From AWTP1-13 sp963814055 (lineage in GTDB: Bacteria > Pseudomonadota > Alphaproteobacteria > Rhizobiales > Hyphomicrobiaceae): a stretch of DNA of 64,000 nt. Shown here piece after piece: positions 17,539-27,502 of this stretch. Below the pieces are notes generated by a model. That model was given only the letters and a program-made list of their open reading frames with translations. It was not told the DNA's origin and did not search any database. The translations under genes and the position numbers were made by a program. Every line of letters starts with the position of its first letter. Within the stretch, counting starts at the first letter, position 1. The DNA lies in assembly GCA_963814055.1 (NCBI GenBank), contig CAWFBJ010000030.1, positions 248,001-312,000 on the forward strand. Reading direction: 5' to 3'.

Positions 17539-18423
17539 CTACTCGCTCTTGAGCCGGCGACCCAAACGGCCGGCCAGGTCCTGGATGAACTGCCAGGCCA
17601 CGCGGCCCGAGCGCGCGCCTCGCGTCATCGACCACTCCAGCGCTTCGCGCACAAGCTCATCGTCGCGCGCCTTGAGCTTGTGATGGGCGGCGTAGCTCCT
17701 GACCATCTCGAGGTACTCGTCCTGCGTGGCGTTGTGGAACCCGAGCCAGAGGCCGAAGCGGTCCGACAACGATACCTTCTCTTCCACCGCCTCCGAAGGG
17801 TTGATGGCGGTCGAACGCTCGTTCTCCATCATGTCGCGCGGCATCAGGTGGCGGCGGTTGGAGGTGGCGTAGAACACGACGTTCTCGGGCCGGCCCTCGA
17901 TGCCGCCTTCCAGTACCGCTTTCAGCGACTTGTAGGACGTGTCGTCCTTGTCGAAGGAAAGGTCGTCGCAGAACACGATGAAGCGGTGCTTGGATGCGCG
18001 CAGGTGGGCAAGGCAGAAGGGGAGCGAGTCGATGTCCTCGCGATGGATCTCGACAAGCTTGAGATCGGGCTTGCCGGCAGTGCCGAGGCCGAGCTCTCTG
18101 CGCACATCGGCATGCGCTGCCTTGACGAGTGACGATTTGCCCATGCCGCGCGCGCCCCACAGCAGGGCATTGTTGGCGGGAAGGCCCTGGGCGAAGCGGC
18201 GGGTGTTGTCGAGCAATTGCCCGGAAGCGCGTTCGATGCCCTTGAGCAGGCCGAGTGGCTGGCGATTGACATGCGGCACGGGCAGGAACGCGGGCGGGCT
18301 GCTCTGCCATACGAAAGCTTCGGCTGCCGTGAAGTCGAATTCCGGCGTTGGCCGCGGGGCCATGCGTTCGAGCGCCGCGGCGAGGCGGTCGAGGTAGGCA
18401 AGAACGGCCTTCTCGTCGGTCAT
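17539..18423 (-). CDS. DUF815-family AAA-type ATPase
   Basis: Predicted P-loop ATPase of 295 residues with Walker A GARGMGKSSLVKAA, Walker B FIVFCDDLSFD and a sensor region (VVFYATSNRRHLMPRDMMEN). The family (DUF815) is conserved across alphaproteobacteria, usually next to yajC and oriented away from it, as here, but its function is unestablished. The start at 18423 (MTDEKAVLAYLDRLAAALER) is chosen because the upstream 34 in-frame residues are low-complexity and unlike the family. The gene diverges from yajC across a 208-bp promoter region. Confidence 0.9.
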   Translation of the reverse strand: MTDEKAVLAYLDRLAAALERMAPRPTPEFDFTAAEAFVWQSSPPAFLPVPHVNRQPLGLLKGIERASGQLLDNTRRFAQGLPANNALLWGARGMGKSSLVKAAHADVRRELGLGTAGKPDLKLVEIHREDIDSLPFCLAHLRASKHRFIVFCDDLSFDKDDTSYKSLKAVLEGGIEGRPENVVFYATSNRRHLMPRDMMENERSTAINPSEAVEEKVSLSDRFGLWLGFHNATQDEYLEMVRSYAAHHKLKARDDELVREALEWSMTRGARSGRVAWQFIQDLAGRLGRRLKSE

Positions 18424-18631
18424 CGTTCGTTTCGGCTCCTGGCCAGCGTGCAAAAAGGCTACTGGGCGCGTTCTATAGACGAGGCCAGGCCCGGCGTCAC
18501 CGCGGCGCGGTGGAAGTGGTTGCAAACAGGGACCGGCAGACTATATTCCGGGCCGAAACCCTGGATGAGAAGGCGGACGGCACATCTGTGCCCGGCCAGG
18601 TTGTTTCCGTCACCGGCCCGAGGAAGGTTTT

Positions 18632-18961
18632 ATGCTGATCTCACCCGCCTACGCGCAGTCAGTCCCGGGCGGCAACGATTTTCTCATCCAGTTGATGCCG
18701 ATCCTGCTCATGTTCGTCATCTTCTACCTGCTGCTTCTGCGCCCGCAGCAGCAGCGCGTGAAGGCGCACAGGGAGATGGTAGCCAACATTCGGCGCGGCG
18801 ATACGGTCGTCACGGCTGGCGGCATCATCGGCAAGGTGATCAAGGTCAAGGAAGACGGCGAGGTCGAGGTCGAGATTGCCCCCAACACGCGCGTGCTCGT
18901 GGTCAAGGGCACCGTCACCGAAGTTCGCGTCAAGGGTGAGCCCGTCAAAGAGAGCGCCTGA
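18632..18961 (+). CDS. yajC: Preprotein translocase subunit YajC
   Basis: Small inner-membrane accessory of the SecDF-YajC complex. The 109-residue protein has one membrane helix (FLIQLMPILLMFVIFYLLLL), the conserved RPQQQRVKAHREM segment and the SH3-like GDTVVTAGGIIGKV domain. A strong ribosome binding site (aggaagg) precedes the ATG. secD starts 54 bp downstream and secF follows, giving the classical yajC-secD-secF operon. Confidence 0.97.
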   Translation: MLISPAYAQSVPGGNDFLIQLMPILLMFVIFYLLLLRPQQQRVKAHREMVANIRRGDTVVTAGGIIGKVIKVKEDGEVEVEIAPNTRVLVVKGTVTEVRVKGEPVKESA

Positions 18962-19015
18962 AGCTGCGGCAACCGCCGGGCCGGCGCTTCGAGTTAAGCG
19001 AGGCAGAGTGCCAGC

Positions 19016-20632
19016 ATGCTGACGTTCAGCCGTTGGAAGCAGATCGCTATCCTGGTGACCTGCCTTGCGGGACTCCTGATGGTGTTGCCGAACTTCGTCT
19101 CGCGTTCGACGCTCGATCGCTGGCCGCGATGGGTGCCCGCCAAGCAGTTGAACCTCGGCCTCGACTTGCGCGGGGGTGCACATCTGCTGCTCGCCATGGA
19201 GGTCAACGACGTCCGCAAGGACTGGCTGGATACTCTGCGTGACGATGCGCGGCGACGCCTGCGAGAGGCCAAGATCGGAATCAGTGCGGTTGGCATTTCC
19301 GGCAACTCCGTTCAGGTGCGTATTGCCAAGACAGAGGAAAGCGATGCTGCACTCAAGGCTTTGAAGCTGATGGTGCAGCCGCTTGGCAATCCGATTTTCG
19401 GCACCTCCGGAGCTGATGTCGACGTACAAGCAGGCGAGGGTGGCAGCCTCACGATCACTCCCACCGACGCCGGTTTGAGACAGCGTACGGGCAATGCGAT
19501 TTCGGCTGCGATCGAGACCGTGCGGCGGCGCGTCGACGCCATGGGCACCACCGAGCCCAATATTGTGCGCGAAGGCACCAGCCGCATTCTCGTGCAGGTG
19601 CCGGGGCTTTCCGATACCGCCCAGCTCAAGGAGCTGATCGGCAAGACTGCGCGTCTGAGCTTTCACGAGGTGCATCCCACGTTGACAGCCGCCGAGGCGA
19701 AAGCCACCAGGGTTCCCCCGGGTTTCAAGGTCTATCCGGGCGTCGACAAGACGGAAGGCGACCAGGTTCTGCGCGAGACGCCGGTCGTGCGCGGCGATGA
19801 GCTGACGACCGCGAACCCATCCTTCAATTCGCGCACCAACGAGCCGATCATCGACTTCGGCTTCAACAATGCCGGTGCCCGCAGGTTTGGCAAGTTCACC
19901 CAGGAAAACGTGGGCAAGCCCTTCGCTATCGTCCTCGACGACAAGGTCATCTCGGCGCCGGTGATACGCGAGCCGATCCTCGGCGGCCGCGGCCAGATCA
20001 GCGGCAGCTTCACGCCTGAGACTGCCACTCAGCTTGCCATCCAGCTGAGATCGGGCGCGCTGCCGGCCAAGCTGACGATCGTTGAGGAGCGCAACGTCGG
20101 GCCATCGCTCGGCAGCGACTCGATCGAGGCCGGCAAGCTGGCGGGTATCATCGGCGGCATCGCCACCATCGCTCTGACGGTTCTGGCCTACGGCACGTTC
20201 GGGATTTTTGCCGTCGTCGGTCTCCTCGTGCACGGCGTGCTGACCGTGGCCATCATGTCGCTGCTGGGCGCCGCGCTGACGCTGCCCGGCATCGCCGGGC
20301 TGGTACTCGGCATCGCCATGGCGGTCGACGCCAACGTGCTGATCTACGAGCGCATCCGCGAAGAGGCGCGGGCCGGAAAGTCGGCGATCGCGGCCATCGA
20401 TGCCGGGTTCACCCGCGCATTCGTGACGATCGCGGACTCGCAGCTCACCACGCTCGCTTGCGCGCTCGTGATGTTCTGGCTGGGCGCCGGACCGATCAGA
20501 GGCTTCGCGGTCACCCTCACTGTCGGCATCTGCACGTCGATCTTCGCGGCCGTCACCGTTGTGCGGCTTCTCATCTTCTACTGGCTGAACTCGATGAAGG
20601 GCGCGCGCGGCCCCATCGCATTGCCGGTCTAG
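19016..20632 (+). CDS. secD: Protein translocase subunit SecD
   Basis: SecD with SecF uses proton-motive force to finish protein export on the periplasmic side. The 538-residue protein has an N-terminal membrane helix, the LGLDLRGGAHLLLAMEV motif, the large periplasmic P1 head (about residues 60-340) and a C-terminal five-helix bundle. The bundle contains GVLTVAIMSLLGAALTLPG and AMAVDANVLIYERIREE, with the conserved Asp of the proton path. The frame is intact. It lies 15 bp upstream of secF. Confidence 0.97.
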   Translation: MLTFSRWKQIAILVTCLAGLLMVLPNFVSRSTLDRWPRWVPAKQLNLGLDLRGGAHLLLAMEVNDVRKDWLDTLRDDARRRLREAKIGISAVGISGNSVQVRIAKTEESDAALKALKLMVQPLGNPIFGTSGADVDVQAGEGGSLTITPTDAGLRQRTGNAISAAIETVRRRVDAMGTTEPNIVREGTSRILVQVPGLSDTAQLKELIGKTARLSFHEVHPTLTAAEAKATRVPPGFKVYPGVDKTEGDQVLRETPVVRGDELTTANPSFNSRTNEPIIDFGFNNAGARRFGKFTQENVGKPFAIVLDDKVISAPVIREPILGGRGQISGSFTPETATQLAIQLRSGALPAKLTIVEERNVGPSLGSDSIEAGKLAGIIGGIATIALTVLAYGTFGIFAVVGLLVHGVLTVAIMSLLGAALTLPGIAGLVLGIAMAVDANVLIYERIREEARAGKSAIAAIDAGFTRAFVTIADSQLTTLACALVMFWLGAGPIRGFAVTLTVGICTSIFAAVTVVRLLIFYWLNSMKGARGPIALPV

Positions 20633-20647
20633 AGCAAGGCACTCCCG

Positions 20648-21637
20648 ATGCGGTTCATTCCCAATTTCAAAGGCTACGACTTTTTCCCGCACAATTTGCG
20701 GATACCGTTCATGCGCTACAAGGCGCTGGCGCTGGGACTATCCATGGTCGCCATGGCGCTTTCGCTGACCGTGTTTCTCGTCCGTGGTTTGAACTACGGC
20801 GTCGACTTCAAGGGTGGCCTCATGATCGAGGTCCAATCCAACACCGGGCCGGCGGATATCGCGCAGCTGCGCGACAAACTTGGCAGGCTCGGCGTTGGCG
20901 CCGTGCAGATTCAAAGCTTCGGCTCGCCGTCAGACGTGCTGATACGCGTCGAGCAGCAGCCTGGAGGCGAGGGGGAGCAGCAAGAAGCGCTCAAGAAAGT
21001 GCTTGCGGCCCTGGGGGACCAGTACACGCAACGGCGTGTGGAGGCCGTTGGGCCCGCCGTATCGAGCGAGCTCAGGACCACCGGTTTCCTCGCCGTCGCT
21101 GCAGGTATCCTGGCGATCTGCGCCTATGTGTGGTTCCGGTTCGAATGGCAGTTCGCAGTCGGCGCGATCGTGGCGCTGGCCCACGACGTGCTGGTGGTGG
21201 CCGGTATTTTCTGCCTGCTGCAGCTCGAGTTCGACTTGTCCATCGTGGCCGCGTTGCTGACTATTCTCGGCTATTCGGTGAACGACACGGTGGTGGTGTC
21301 GGACCGCATCAGGGAGAACCTGCGCAAGTACAAACGCATGGAGCTCAACGAGCTGCTGAACCTGTCGATCAACGAAACCCTCTCGCGCACCATCCTGACA
21401 GGCTGCACCGCCATCGCGGTGCTGATCTCGCTCTATATCTTCGGCGGCGAGGTGATCCGCAATTTCAATCTGGCCATGCTGCTGGGTGTCGTGATCGGTA
21501 CGTACTCCTCGATTTTCATCGGCGCGCCGCTGCTGGGCTATCTGGGCGTGAAGCGTGACTGGAGCGGCACCGGCACGCCTGCGCTCAAGGGCGCCGCGGC
21601 CGCACGGGCCAGCCGGGCCGACGTGGCTTACAAATGA
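20648..21637 (+). CDS. secF: Protein translocase subunit SecF
   Basis: Partner of SecD, 329 residues. Visible are the N-terminal helix, the RGLNYGVDFKGGLMIEV motif and the C-terminal membrane bundle with AALLTILGYSVNDTVVVSDR and NLSINETLSRTILTG, diagnostic for SecF. The stop codon overlaps the start of the next gene (ATGA at 21634-21637), so that gene is probably translated together with secF. Confidence 0.97.
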   Translation: MRFIPNFKGYDFFPHNLRIPFMRYKALALGLSMVAMALSLTVFLVRGLNYGVDFKGGLMIEVQSNTGPADIAQLRDKLGRLGVGAVQIQSFGSPSDVLIRVEQQPGGEGEQQEALKKVLAALGDQYTQRRVEAVGPAVSSELRTTGFLAVAAGILAICAYVWFRFEWQFAVGAIVALAHDVLVVAGIFCLLQLEFDLSIVAALLTILGYSVNDTVVVSDRIRENLRKYKRMELNELLNLSINETLSRTILTGCTAIAVLISLYIFGGEVIRNFNLAMLLGVVIGTYSSIFIGAPLLGYLGVKRDWSGTGTPALKGAAAARASRADVAYK

Positions 21638-22005
21638 ACCCGCCGTCGGCGCGCTTTCCGGGGCGAGCGCCGATCGAAGCGTATGGCAACGGCGGTTTCC
21701 GATTTGCCGGCATGAGCCACCGCGGCTCTATTCTGTGCCTTCCGAGCGGCATCAGTGCCTGGGAACCCGCGTATCCGCTGGACGCATCCTCGTTGGCGCC
21801 GGCCCTGGCGGAAAAGGAGGCGCTGGGCCTGCTCATTCTCGGCACTGGCCGCCGCCCGGAATTGCCTGCATCCGACCTGCGGCGCGCGTTCGCGGAAGCC
21901 GGCGTATCCTTGGAAGCCATGGACACTGGCGCTGCCTGCCGGACCTACAACGTGCTGCTGGCCGAAGGGCGATCTGTCGGCGCAGCGCTGATCGCCATTG
22001 ACTAA
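21634..22005 (+). CDS. Mth938/NDUFAF3-like domain protein
   Basis: A 123-residue protein of the Mth938/AAMDC fold (RFPGRAPIEAYGNGGFRFAG, LLILGTGRRPELPASDLRRA, MDTGAACRTYNVLLAEGRSV). The mitochondrial relative NDUFAF3 is a complex I assembly factor, and bacterial homologues are often located next to secDF-yajC, as here. The role in complex I assembly in this organism is inference from homology. It starts inside the secF stop codon. The next gene downstream resembles NDUFAF6, another complex I assembly factor. Confidence 0.88.
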   Translation: MNPPSARFPGRAPIEAYGNGGFRFAGMSHRGSILCLPSGISAWEPAYPLDASSLAPALAEKEALGLLILGTGRRPELPASDLRRAFAEAGVSLEAMDTGAACRTYNVLLAEGRSVGAALIAID

Positions 22006-22071
22006 GGAGCGGCAACGGTCAGGCCGCGGCGTCAACGACGGTCGGCTTGCCGCAATAGAAACGTCGATATC

Positions 22072-22945
22072 GTGAGCATTGGTCCACACAGCGCGAAACC
22101 GGATACGGACAACTCGTCGCTAACCGCAATCGCCAAGGACGGCGAGCCTGACCGCTACCTCGCAGCGCTGCTGTCGCCGCCGGCGCAGCGCGAGGCACTT
22201 TTGGCGCTTGCAGCACTTTCGACCGAACTTTCCCGCATACCGTTGCGCATCGTGCATGAGCCAGCCATGGGCGAGATCCGCCTGCAGTGGTGGCGCGATG
22301 CCCTGGTGCTGCCGCCGCAACTGCGCACTGGCCATCCCGTGGCCGACGCCGTGCGCAAGGCTGCCCAAGATCGTCAACTGCCCGCTGACCTCCTGGAGGC
22401 GCTGATCGACGCCCGTTCCCTCCTGCTCCACGACCCGTCGCCGCTCACCGACGAAGCCCTGCGCAATCTCCTGTGGAAAACGGAAGGCACCCTCTTTGCG
22501 CTCGGCGCCCATGTCGTCGGTTTGCCTGCCAGTTCCGGCCTGCATGCAAGTTGTGCTGCTGCCGGCCAGGCATACGGGCTGGTGCGCCTGTTGCTGGACT
22601 TGCCCCGAATGCTCGCTGCGGGCCGTGTTCCCTTGGCAAAGGCTCAGCTCGAACTCAGCCGGCTTGTCCGCAGAGGAACTGCTCACGAATGCTTCAGATT
22701 CCAGGATGGAGACGTTGCTCGGCGTTTGTTCTGCCCAAATTCGCCGCAATTTGGACGTGGCGCGGCAGTTCGTGGCCACCTTGCCGCGGACGGCGCGCGT
22801 CGCCTTCCTTCCTTTGGCCTTGGTCGAGCCTTATCTGCGGGCTCTCGAGCGGTCGGGCGGTGCGCTGCTGCGCAAGGAAACGCGTGTTGCGCCCCTTACC
22901 CGAGTCTGCAGGATTGCTGCTGCCCATCTGTTTGGCCGACTGTGA
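22072..22945 (+). CDS. Squalene/phytoene synthase-family protein, NDUFAF6-like (frame broken once)
   Basis: The sequence begins at GTG 22072 and shows RYLAALLSPPAQREALLALA, IRLQWWRDALVLPPQLRTGHP and a C terminus VAFLPLALVEPYLRALERSG...LTRVCRIAAAHLFGRL, typical of the trans-isoprenyl-synthase fold. The N- and C-terminal halves are in different frames, and one extra base near 22640-22660 explains this. The corrected length is about 290 residues. I see no clear pair of DxxxD catalytic motifs of true squalene or phytoene synthases, and the position after the NDUFAF3-like gene favours an NDUFAF6-like complex I assembly role. That functional assignment is inference. Confidence 0.8.
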
Positions 22946-22985
22946 GACGGGGTGCCGTGTGGGCCTTGGAGGGCAAGAAAGGGAC

Positions 22986-24909
22986 ATGGGGATGGGTGTG
23001 GTGGAGGTCTGGCGACACGCTCTGGCGGGGCTGCTTCTGACCCTCGCATTGGGCGGGCCGGCGTCGGCCCAGCCCACGATTGTCTGGGAGGTCGAGAACC
23101 CCTTCCGTTTCTTCCTCGACCCGGCTGACACGGAGGTCCACCGGGCGACCTGGGTGAGCTTGTCGCCCGAACAGCGCAGGAGTCCGGTGCTGTCGTCCGA
23201 GCGTCTGCTGGCCGAGCGCCATCGGGGAGGGGTGGAGCGCCTCCATGTTCGACAAGACATGCTGGGACGGGACACGCAACCGCTACGTCTGCCGTGAGAA
23301 ACCCGACTACATCAATCCCAAGAGCCACATGGTTCGTGCCAGCCTGCAGGGTCTGGCCGATGCGCAAATCGTCGACTGCACCTGGCTGACCGCGCCGCGC
23401 GGCCGCGGTAGCCGCGGGAAGGCGGTGACGCTGCCCTGCGATACGCCGGTGCAACTCGAGATCCCCTATCCCACCGGCTCCTGGATCAAGGTGGAGATCG
23501 GCGGACTGCAGGTCGCAGAGGTTGCCGCTCGTGTGACCGATCTCTTCATCGTCGGCATGGGGGATAGTTTTGCGTCCGGCGAAGGCAATCCCGATGTGCC
23601 AGTGCGGTTCTCGCCGGATCGCACCGCGGAATATGGTGTCAGCGCCAACAATGTTGCACTCAGCGGGTATCCGGCCCGCGTCGGCGATTGGAAAGCGATC
23701 GGTGAAAAAAACTTCATCGATGAAAATGCGCGCTGGCTGGACCAGGCGTGCCATCGCTCGCTGTATTCGCATCAACTTCGGGCAGCGCTTCAGCTCAGCG
23801 TTGAAGACCCGCATCGCGCCGTGACGTTCGTCGGCGTTGCCTGCTCGGGCGCGGAGACAGTGTTCGGCGTCTTCTTGCGCTACGCAGGCCACGAATGGGT
23901 GCCCAACCCGCCGGAATACTCGCAAATCTCCGCAGTTGCGGAGGCGCAGTGCGCAGGGCGGGATGCGCCCGACTACGAACTGCCGGAGGCCTATCACATC
24001 AACGGCCGGATCCCCGATCTGAAGGGCGGCCTGGTGCTGAAGAAATGCGATGCCGACAGAGCGCGTAAAATCGACCTGCTCTTTCTCTCGATCGGCGGCA
24101 ATGACATCGGCTTTGCACGGCTGGTCGCCAACGCGGTGCTGGCCGACAGCTCAATGCTGCGCCGGCTGGGCGGATGGTTCGGCCAGGTCCATGGGTTCGC
24201 TGAAGCCGGATTGCAGCTGGACCAGCTGGAAGATCGCCTGAAGGCGGTCAATCGGGCGGCGCACTTTCTTCTGCACGTGCCGTGGCCGGAATCCGATCGC
24301 GTGATCTTGACCGGTTATCCGCCCATGGCGCTGCTCGAAGACGGCAATTCGATCTGCCCCGACGGTCAGGCCGGCATGAATGTTCTGCCCGATTTCTTCT
24401 TCAGCGAAGCCAAGGCGCGCGAAGGCAACATCGCGGCGGAGCGGCTGCACGCGGTCATGCAGGACAGTGCCAAGCAGCACCGCTGGACGCTGGTCCAGTC
24501 GCATCGGTCGGCGTTCCGTGGCCGTGGGATCTGCGTAGGCCATACCGATGCACCCTGGACCATGGCCGACGAGATGCGCCTGCCACGCAAGGTCGACGGC
24601 ACCTGGCAGCCCTACAACCCTTCGGAATGGCAGCCCTACGCCTCGCGGCAGCGCTGGTTTCGCACACCCAACGATGCCTTCATGACAGGCAATTTCCACG
24701 TCTCCCAATCGCTGCTCCAGAAGGTCATGAAAGCCCAGGGTTTCTCGTGGGTGCAGTTGCTGCTGGCCAGCGTCTATTCCGGTGCCTTCCATCCCACCGC
24801 CGAGGGGCAGGCAGCCATTGCGGACGCGGTGGTGGACAAGGCGCGCGGGGTGCTTGCCAAATACGATGCCCGCCGGCGCGCCGCTGACGGGCCGGGGCTG
24901 GTGCAGTAG
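22986..24909 (+). CDS. Secreted SGNH/GDSL-family hydrolase (frame broken once)
   Basis: Predicted exported esterase or lipase-type hydrolase. The N terminus (MGMGVVEVWRHALAGLLLTL...GPASAQ) is a signal peptide. SGNH blocks are clear: block I VGMGDSFASGEGNPD (catalytic Ser), block III LFLSIGGNDIGFARLV (oxyanion Gly and Asn) and block V AFHPTAEGQAAIAD (catalytic His). The frame changes in a G-rich run at about 23220-23232, joining LLAERHR to WSASMFDKTCWDGTRNRYVC. After correction the protein is about 640 residues, long for the family. The extra N-terminal 150 residues form a separate Trp/Cys-containing domain. Natural substrate unknown. Confidence 0.85.
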
Positions 24910-25025
24910 CGGCGTGGAAAACCCCAGCTGCGTGAACGCACGGGGAAGGGTGTGGCGCCGCGTTCCTGTCGGACGCGGCCGAATCCGTGCTAACGCTGCA
25001 CCGGAAACCAAAGACCAATCCGGAA

Positions 25026-25397
25026 ATGTCGACGCGAAAAACCTACAATTGCCAGAAATGCCCCGGCTACTGCTGCTCCTACCCGCTCATCGCGCTGACG
25101 AAGCGTGACGTGGAGCGCTTAGCCAAGCACTTCAACTTGAGCTTCAAGGTCGCCAAGGCCAAGTTCACGTGCGAACGCTATGGCCACAAATACACCATGC
25201 GGCGCAAGAAGGACGAGCATTTCGGGGGCATCTGCCGCTTCTTTGATACGGAAAAGCGCTGCTGCACGATCTACGCCGCACGGCCGGCCACCTGCCGCAG
25301 CTATCCGGGCAACCGTTGCGGCTATTACGATTTCCTGTCGTTCGAGCGCGCCGCGCAGGAGGACAAGGAGTTCATCTCCACCACCTGGAATAAGTAA
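25026..25397 (+). CDS. YkgJ-family cysteine cluster protein
   Basis: A 123-residue putative metal-binding protein. The Cys motif NCQKCPGYCCSYP (CxxCxxxCC) opens the chain, and a second cluster, ICRFFDTEKRCCTIYAARPATCRSYPG, follows. This is the zinc/iron-chelating YkgJ (UPF0153) layout. The start MSTRKTYNCQKC at 25026 is chosen because the 13 in-frame codons before it are not conserved in type. The function of the family is not firmly known. The 235 bp up to 25632 shows no gene. Confidence 0.85.
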   Translation: MSTRKTYNCQKCPGYCCSYPLIALTKRDVERLAKHFNLSFKVAKAKFTCERYGHKYTMRRKKDEHFGGICRFFDTEKRCCTIYAARPATCRSYPGNRCGYYDFLSFERAAQEDKEFISTTWNK

Positions 25398-25632
25398 ACA
25401 CACCTACGCCAGGCGCGGGCGCTTTAGGTGGCCGTGGGACCGGTGGGTCTGCTCGCCAGTACGACGAGGCGAAGATCACCAACGCAGCCAGCAGCAGCAC
25501 CGCATTGACTGCGTTCGTATATTCCCACTGCCGGCGAGCGGTGCATCAAAGACATCAATGAAAGTCAGGACACCAAGCTTGGTCCGCCTGCCTTATCGAG
25601 CGCTCAGCTGAAAGACGCAGGTGTCGCAGGAG

Positions 25633-26700
25633 CTACTCCGCGGCCTCTCCTTCTGCCGTCATTCGTATATCCATCAGAATAAGCGATGTGGGCTGCTTGC
25701 TCTTATCGACGACGCGCAAGACCTCAAGGAACACCGTGTCGACACTGTCGTGCATGGCGCGCAGAATCTTCGGATGCAATTCAAGCCGCCGCTCGGGCGG
25801 TACGATGAACTTCAGCTTCCTCGCAAACTCTTCCGAGCTGACTTTTCCGATGCTCGCATCGCGATCGTAACCGTGGATACGGCACTCCACTACAACCGGC
25901 TCCTCCTCAACCTTCTTGCTCTCGACGGCGGCAACACGCGCCGCGTTGAAGTAGGCAAGAGGCTTGTTCTCATTGGCGGCGCCGATCGTAAAATCCTTAA
26001 TGTCTCTCCGGAGCGGCAGGCCCATCTCCTTCACCATGGGCCGTATTCGGGAACTAAGGCGCGCTACTGACCGCGGATCGAGCACCTTCAAGCGCTTCTC
26101 GATCTTGCGGATCTCCCGGTCCTGCTCGAGTTCCGCTTCGAGCTCCCTCTCCATCTCCCGATAACTCTCGGGGTCGTCATGCAGGCGCGCGCTTGCAGCG
26201 TTCGGATTGGCCAGGGCGTACCTGACTAGATTGAGAGCTTCCCGTGTTGTCGCCGTTTGCTCCTCAACTATCCTCTCTAGCTTTGCGATACGGGCTTCGG
26301 TATCCTCGCCGCCGTCCCCATGCCGCCTCAGTTCGCGCTTTCGTATCTTGGCCAGCTCGATCACCGTCTCGTCGGTCGCTTCGGACCGCGGCGTCAACAG
26401 CTGAAAGATATACGCGACCATTCCTTTGACGGAGACGTTCGCTAGTTCGGGAACAGTGCCGGCAATCGTCGGCACAAGCACTTCAGTGATGAAGGAGCCT
26501 TGCTTCGGTGCCGCGATAACTAGATCGACGTAGTTTCGCGTGCCTACCTTCTGCGCCACCTTGCCGGTCCGGCGGAAATGCTCGGCGGTATTCAAGAGGC
26601 GCGCAAAGCCGTAACTGGCTCTGCTGTACTCATAAAAATGCATTTGGCCCGCATCAGCGAGCCCACCATGATAGGTGATCTCCATCCTTTCAGCAGCCAC
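25633..26700 (-). CDS. Unrecognised protein (DUF7946-like?) with central coiled coil
   Basis: A 355-residue soluble protein. The N-terminal third (MEITYHGGLADAGQMHFYEY, RASYGFARLLNTAEHF, then AAPKQGSFITEVLVPTIAGT) has the look of uncharacterised proteins I remember as DUF7946; this is from memory and unverified. The middle (about 115-215) is highly charged and helical, likely coiled coil (EARIAKLERIVEEQTATTRE, EMERELEAELEQDREIRKIE). The C-terminal part (VVVECRIHGYDRDASIGKVS) suggests a small beta domain. No membrane segment or signal peptide is visible. The gene is divergent from the small membrane protein gene at 26842. No function is claimed. Confidence 0.7.
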   Translation of the reverse strand: MAAERMEITYHGGLADAGQMHFYEYSRASYGFARLLNTAEHFRRTGKVAQKVGTRNYVDLVIAAPKQGSFITEVLVPTIAGTVPELANVSVKGMVAYIFQLLTPRSEATDETVIELAKIRKRELRRHGDGGEDTEARIAKLERIVEEQTATTREALNLVRYALANPNAASARLHDDPESYREMERELEAELEQDREIRKIEKRLKVLDPRSVARLSSRIRPMVKEMGLPLRRDIKDFTIGAANENKPLAYFNAARVAAVESKKVEEEPVVVECRIHGYDRDASIGKVSSEEFARKLKFIVPPERRLELHPKILRAMHDSVDTVFLEVLRVVDKSKQPTSLILMDIRMTAEGEAAE

Positions 26701-26841
26701 AGCAGCCCCCTGCCCAGCTCTCTATCGGGCAGGCCCCCGCCGCCGCGAATCAACTACGATAGGATTGGCAAGCCTTTGCGCTGTCGCAATACCTCTGGTT
26801 GCTTACGACGACGTCATACACAACTTGATTGAGCTCCTGCC

Positions 26842-27402
26842 GTGATCCCTGACCAGCCCTTTACGTGGTACGCGCTTTTTAAAGACTTTCAGACTGCCCT
26901 TGCGGCTCTCTTCGGTTTCACCGGGGTTTGTCTCACGTTGCTTTTCAATGCCTGGCTCGCAAACCGGACGAGAACAGAGCACATCACCCACGACCGCAGG
27001 ACCACGCGGCTCACTCTTTCAAGCGAGCTGTCGGTTATTCAAAAGTCGCTGCAGGATTGGAAAGAGGTGTTGGACGATCTGCGGAACGAGGGCAAGGCTG
27101 CGTTACCGCGTGCCTTCGACGCTGAGGGCGCTTCCAGGGGCTATCGGGCAGCACTCCCCAAGATCGGACTGCTGACAGAGCAGGAAATCCAGCAGACCGT
27201 ACTCGCCTATTCGCAATACGAGGTGCTGAGTAAGATGTCCTACGACATGCAGGAGCAGTTCGATCCCAAGAAACCGAATGAAGGGGTGTGGGCTTTCCAG
27301 GCCTATCACCTCGGTCTGACGAACACCCTTTCAGCAGTTGACGAAGCGCTGGAGAGCATTACCGAAGCGCATGTCATCGAAAAAGCGAAAGATAAGCTCT
27401 AG
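26842..27402 (+). CDS. Hypothetical membrane-anchored protein
   Basis: A 186-residue protein starting at GTG 26842 (MIPDQPFTWYALFKDFQTAL). One hydrophobic helix at about residues 17-40 (ALAALFGFTGVCLTLLFNAW) precedes a soluble, helical, charged domain. I do not recognise the family. The gene diverges from the unknown gene at 25633-26700 with 141 bp between starts, so a shared regulatory region is plausible. Base composition is a little lower in GC than the housekeeping genes around it. Confidence 0.6.
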   Translation: MIPDQPFTWYALFKDFQTALAALFGFTGVCLTLLFNAWLANRTRTEHITHDRRTTRLTLSSELSVIQKSLQDWKEVLDDLRNEGKAALPRAFDAEGASRGYRAALPKIGLLTEQEIQQTVLAYSQYEVLSKMSYDMQEQFDPKKPNEGVWAFQAYHLGLTNTLSAVDEALESITEAHVIEKAKDKL

Positions 27403-27473
27403 TGGAATAGCACCTGATCCGTGTTCATCAACTCACGAGCGTTGGCAACACCCCTCCGTTCGGCAAAACGAAA

Positions 27474-27502
27474 GCCCCGCTGCGGCTATGCGCGAGCGGG
27501 GC
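27474..27502 (+). terminator. Hairpin after the gene ending at 27402
   Basis: GCCCCGCT (27474-27481) and AGCGGGGC (27495-27502) form a perfect 8-bp GC-rich stem around a 13-nt loop. It lies 72 bp past the preceding stop codon. No T-run follows on the plus strand. On the minus strand the stem is followed by TTTCGTTTTG, so as an intrinsic terminator it would suit leftward transcription better. Confidence 0.45.

Noticed and set aside
18659..20692. 677-codon open frame on the minus strand opposite yajC-secD
   Set aside because: It is antisense to strongly conserved secD, has a shadow composition rich in Arg, Gln and His, and contains no recognisable domain. Long antisense frames are expected in high-GC DNA.
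22072..22945. True squalene or phytoene synthase for hopanoid or carotenoid synthesis
   Set aside because: I see no pair of DxxxD motifs, no hpn or crt genes are nearby, and the secDF/NDUFAF3-like context points to the NDUFAF6-like branch.
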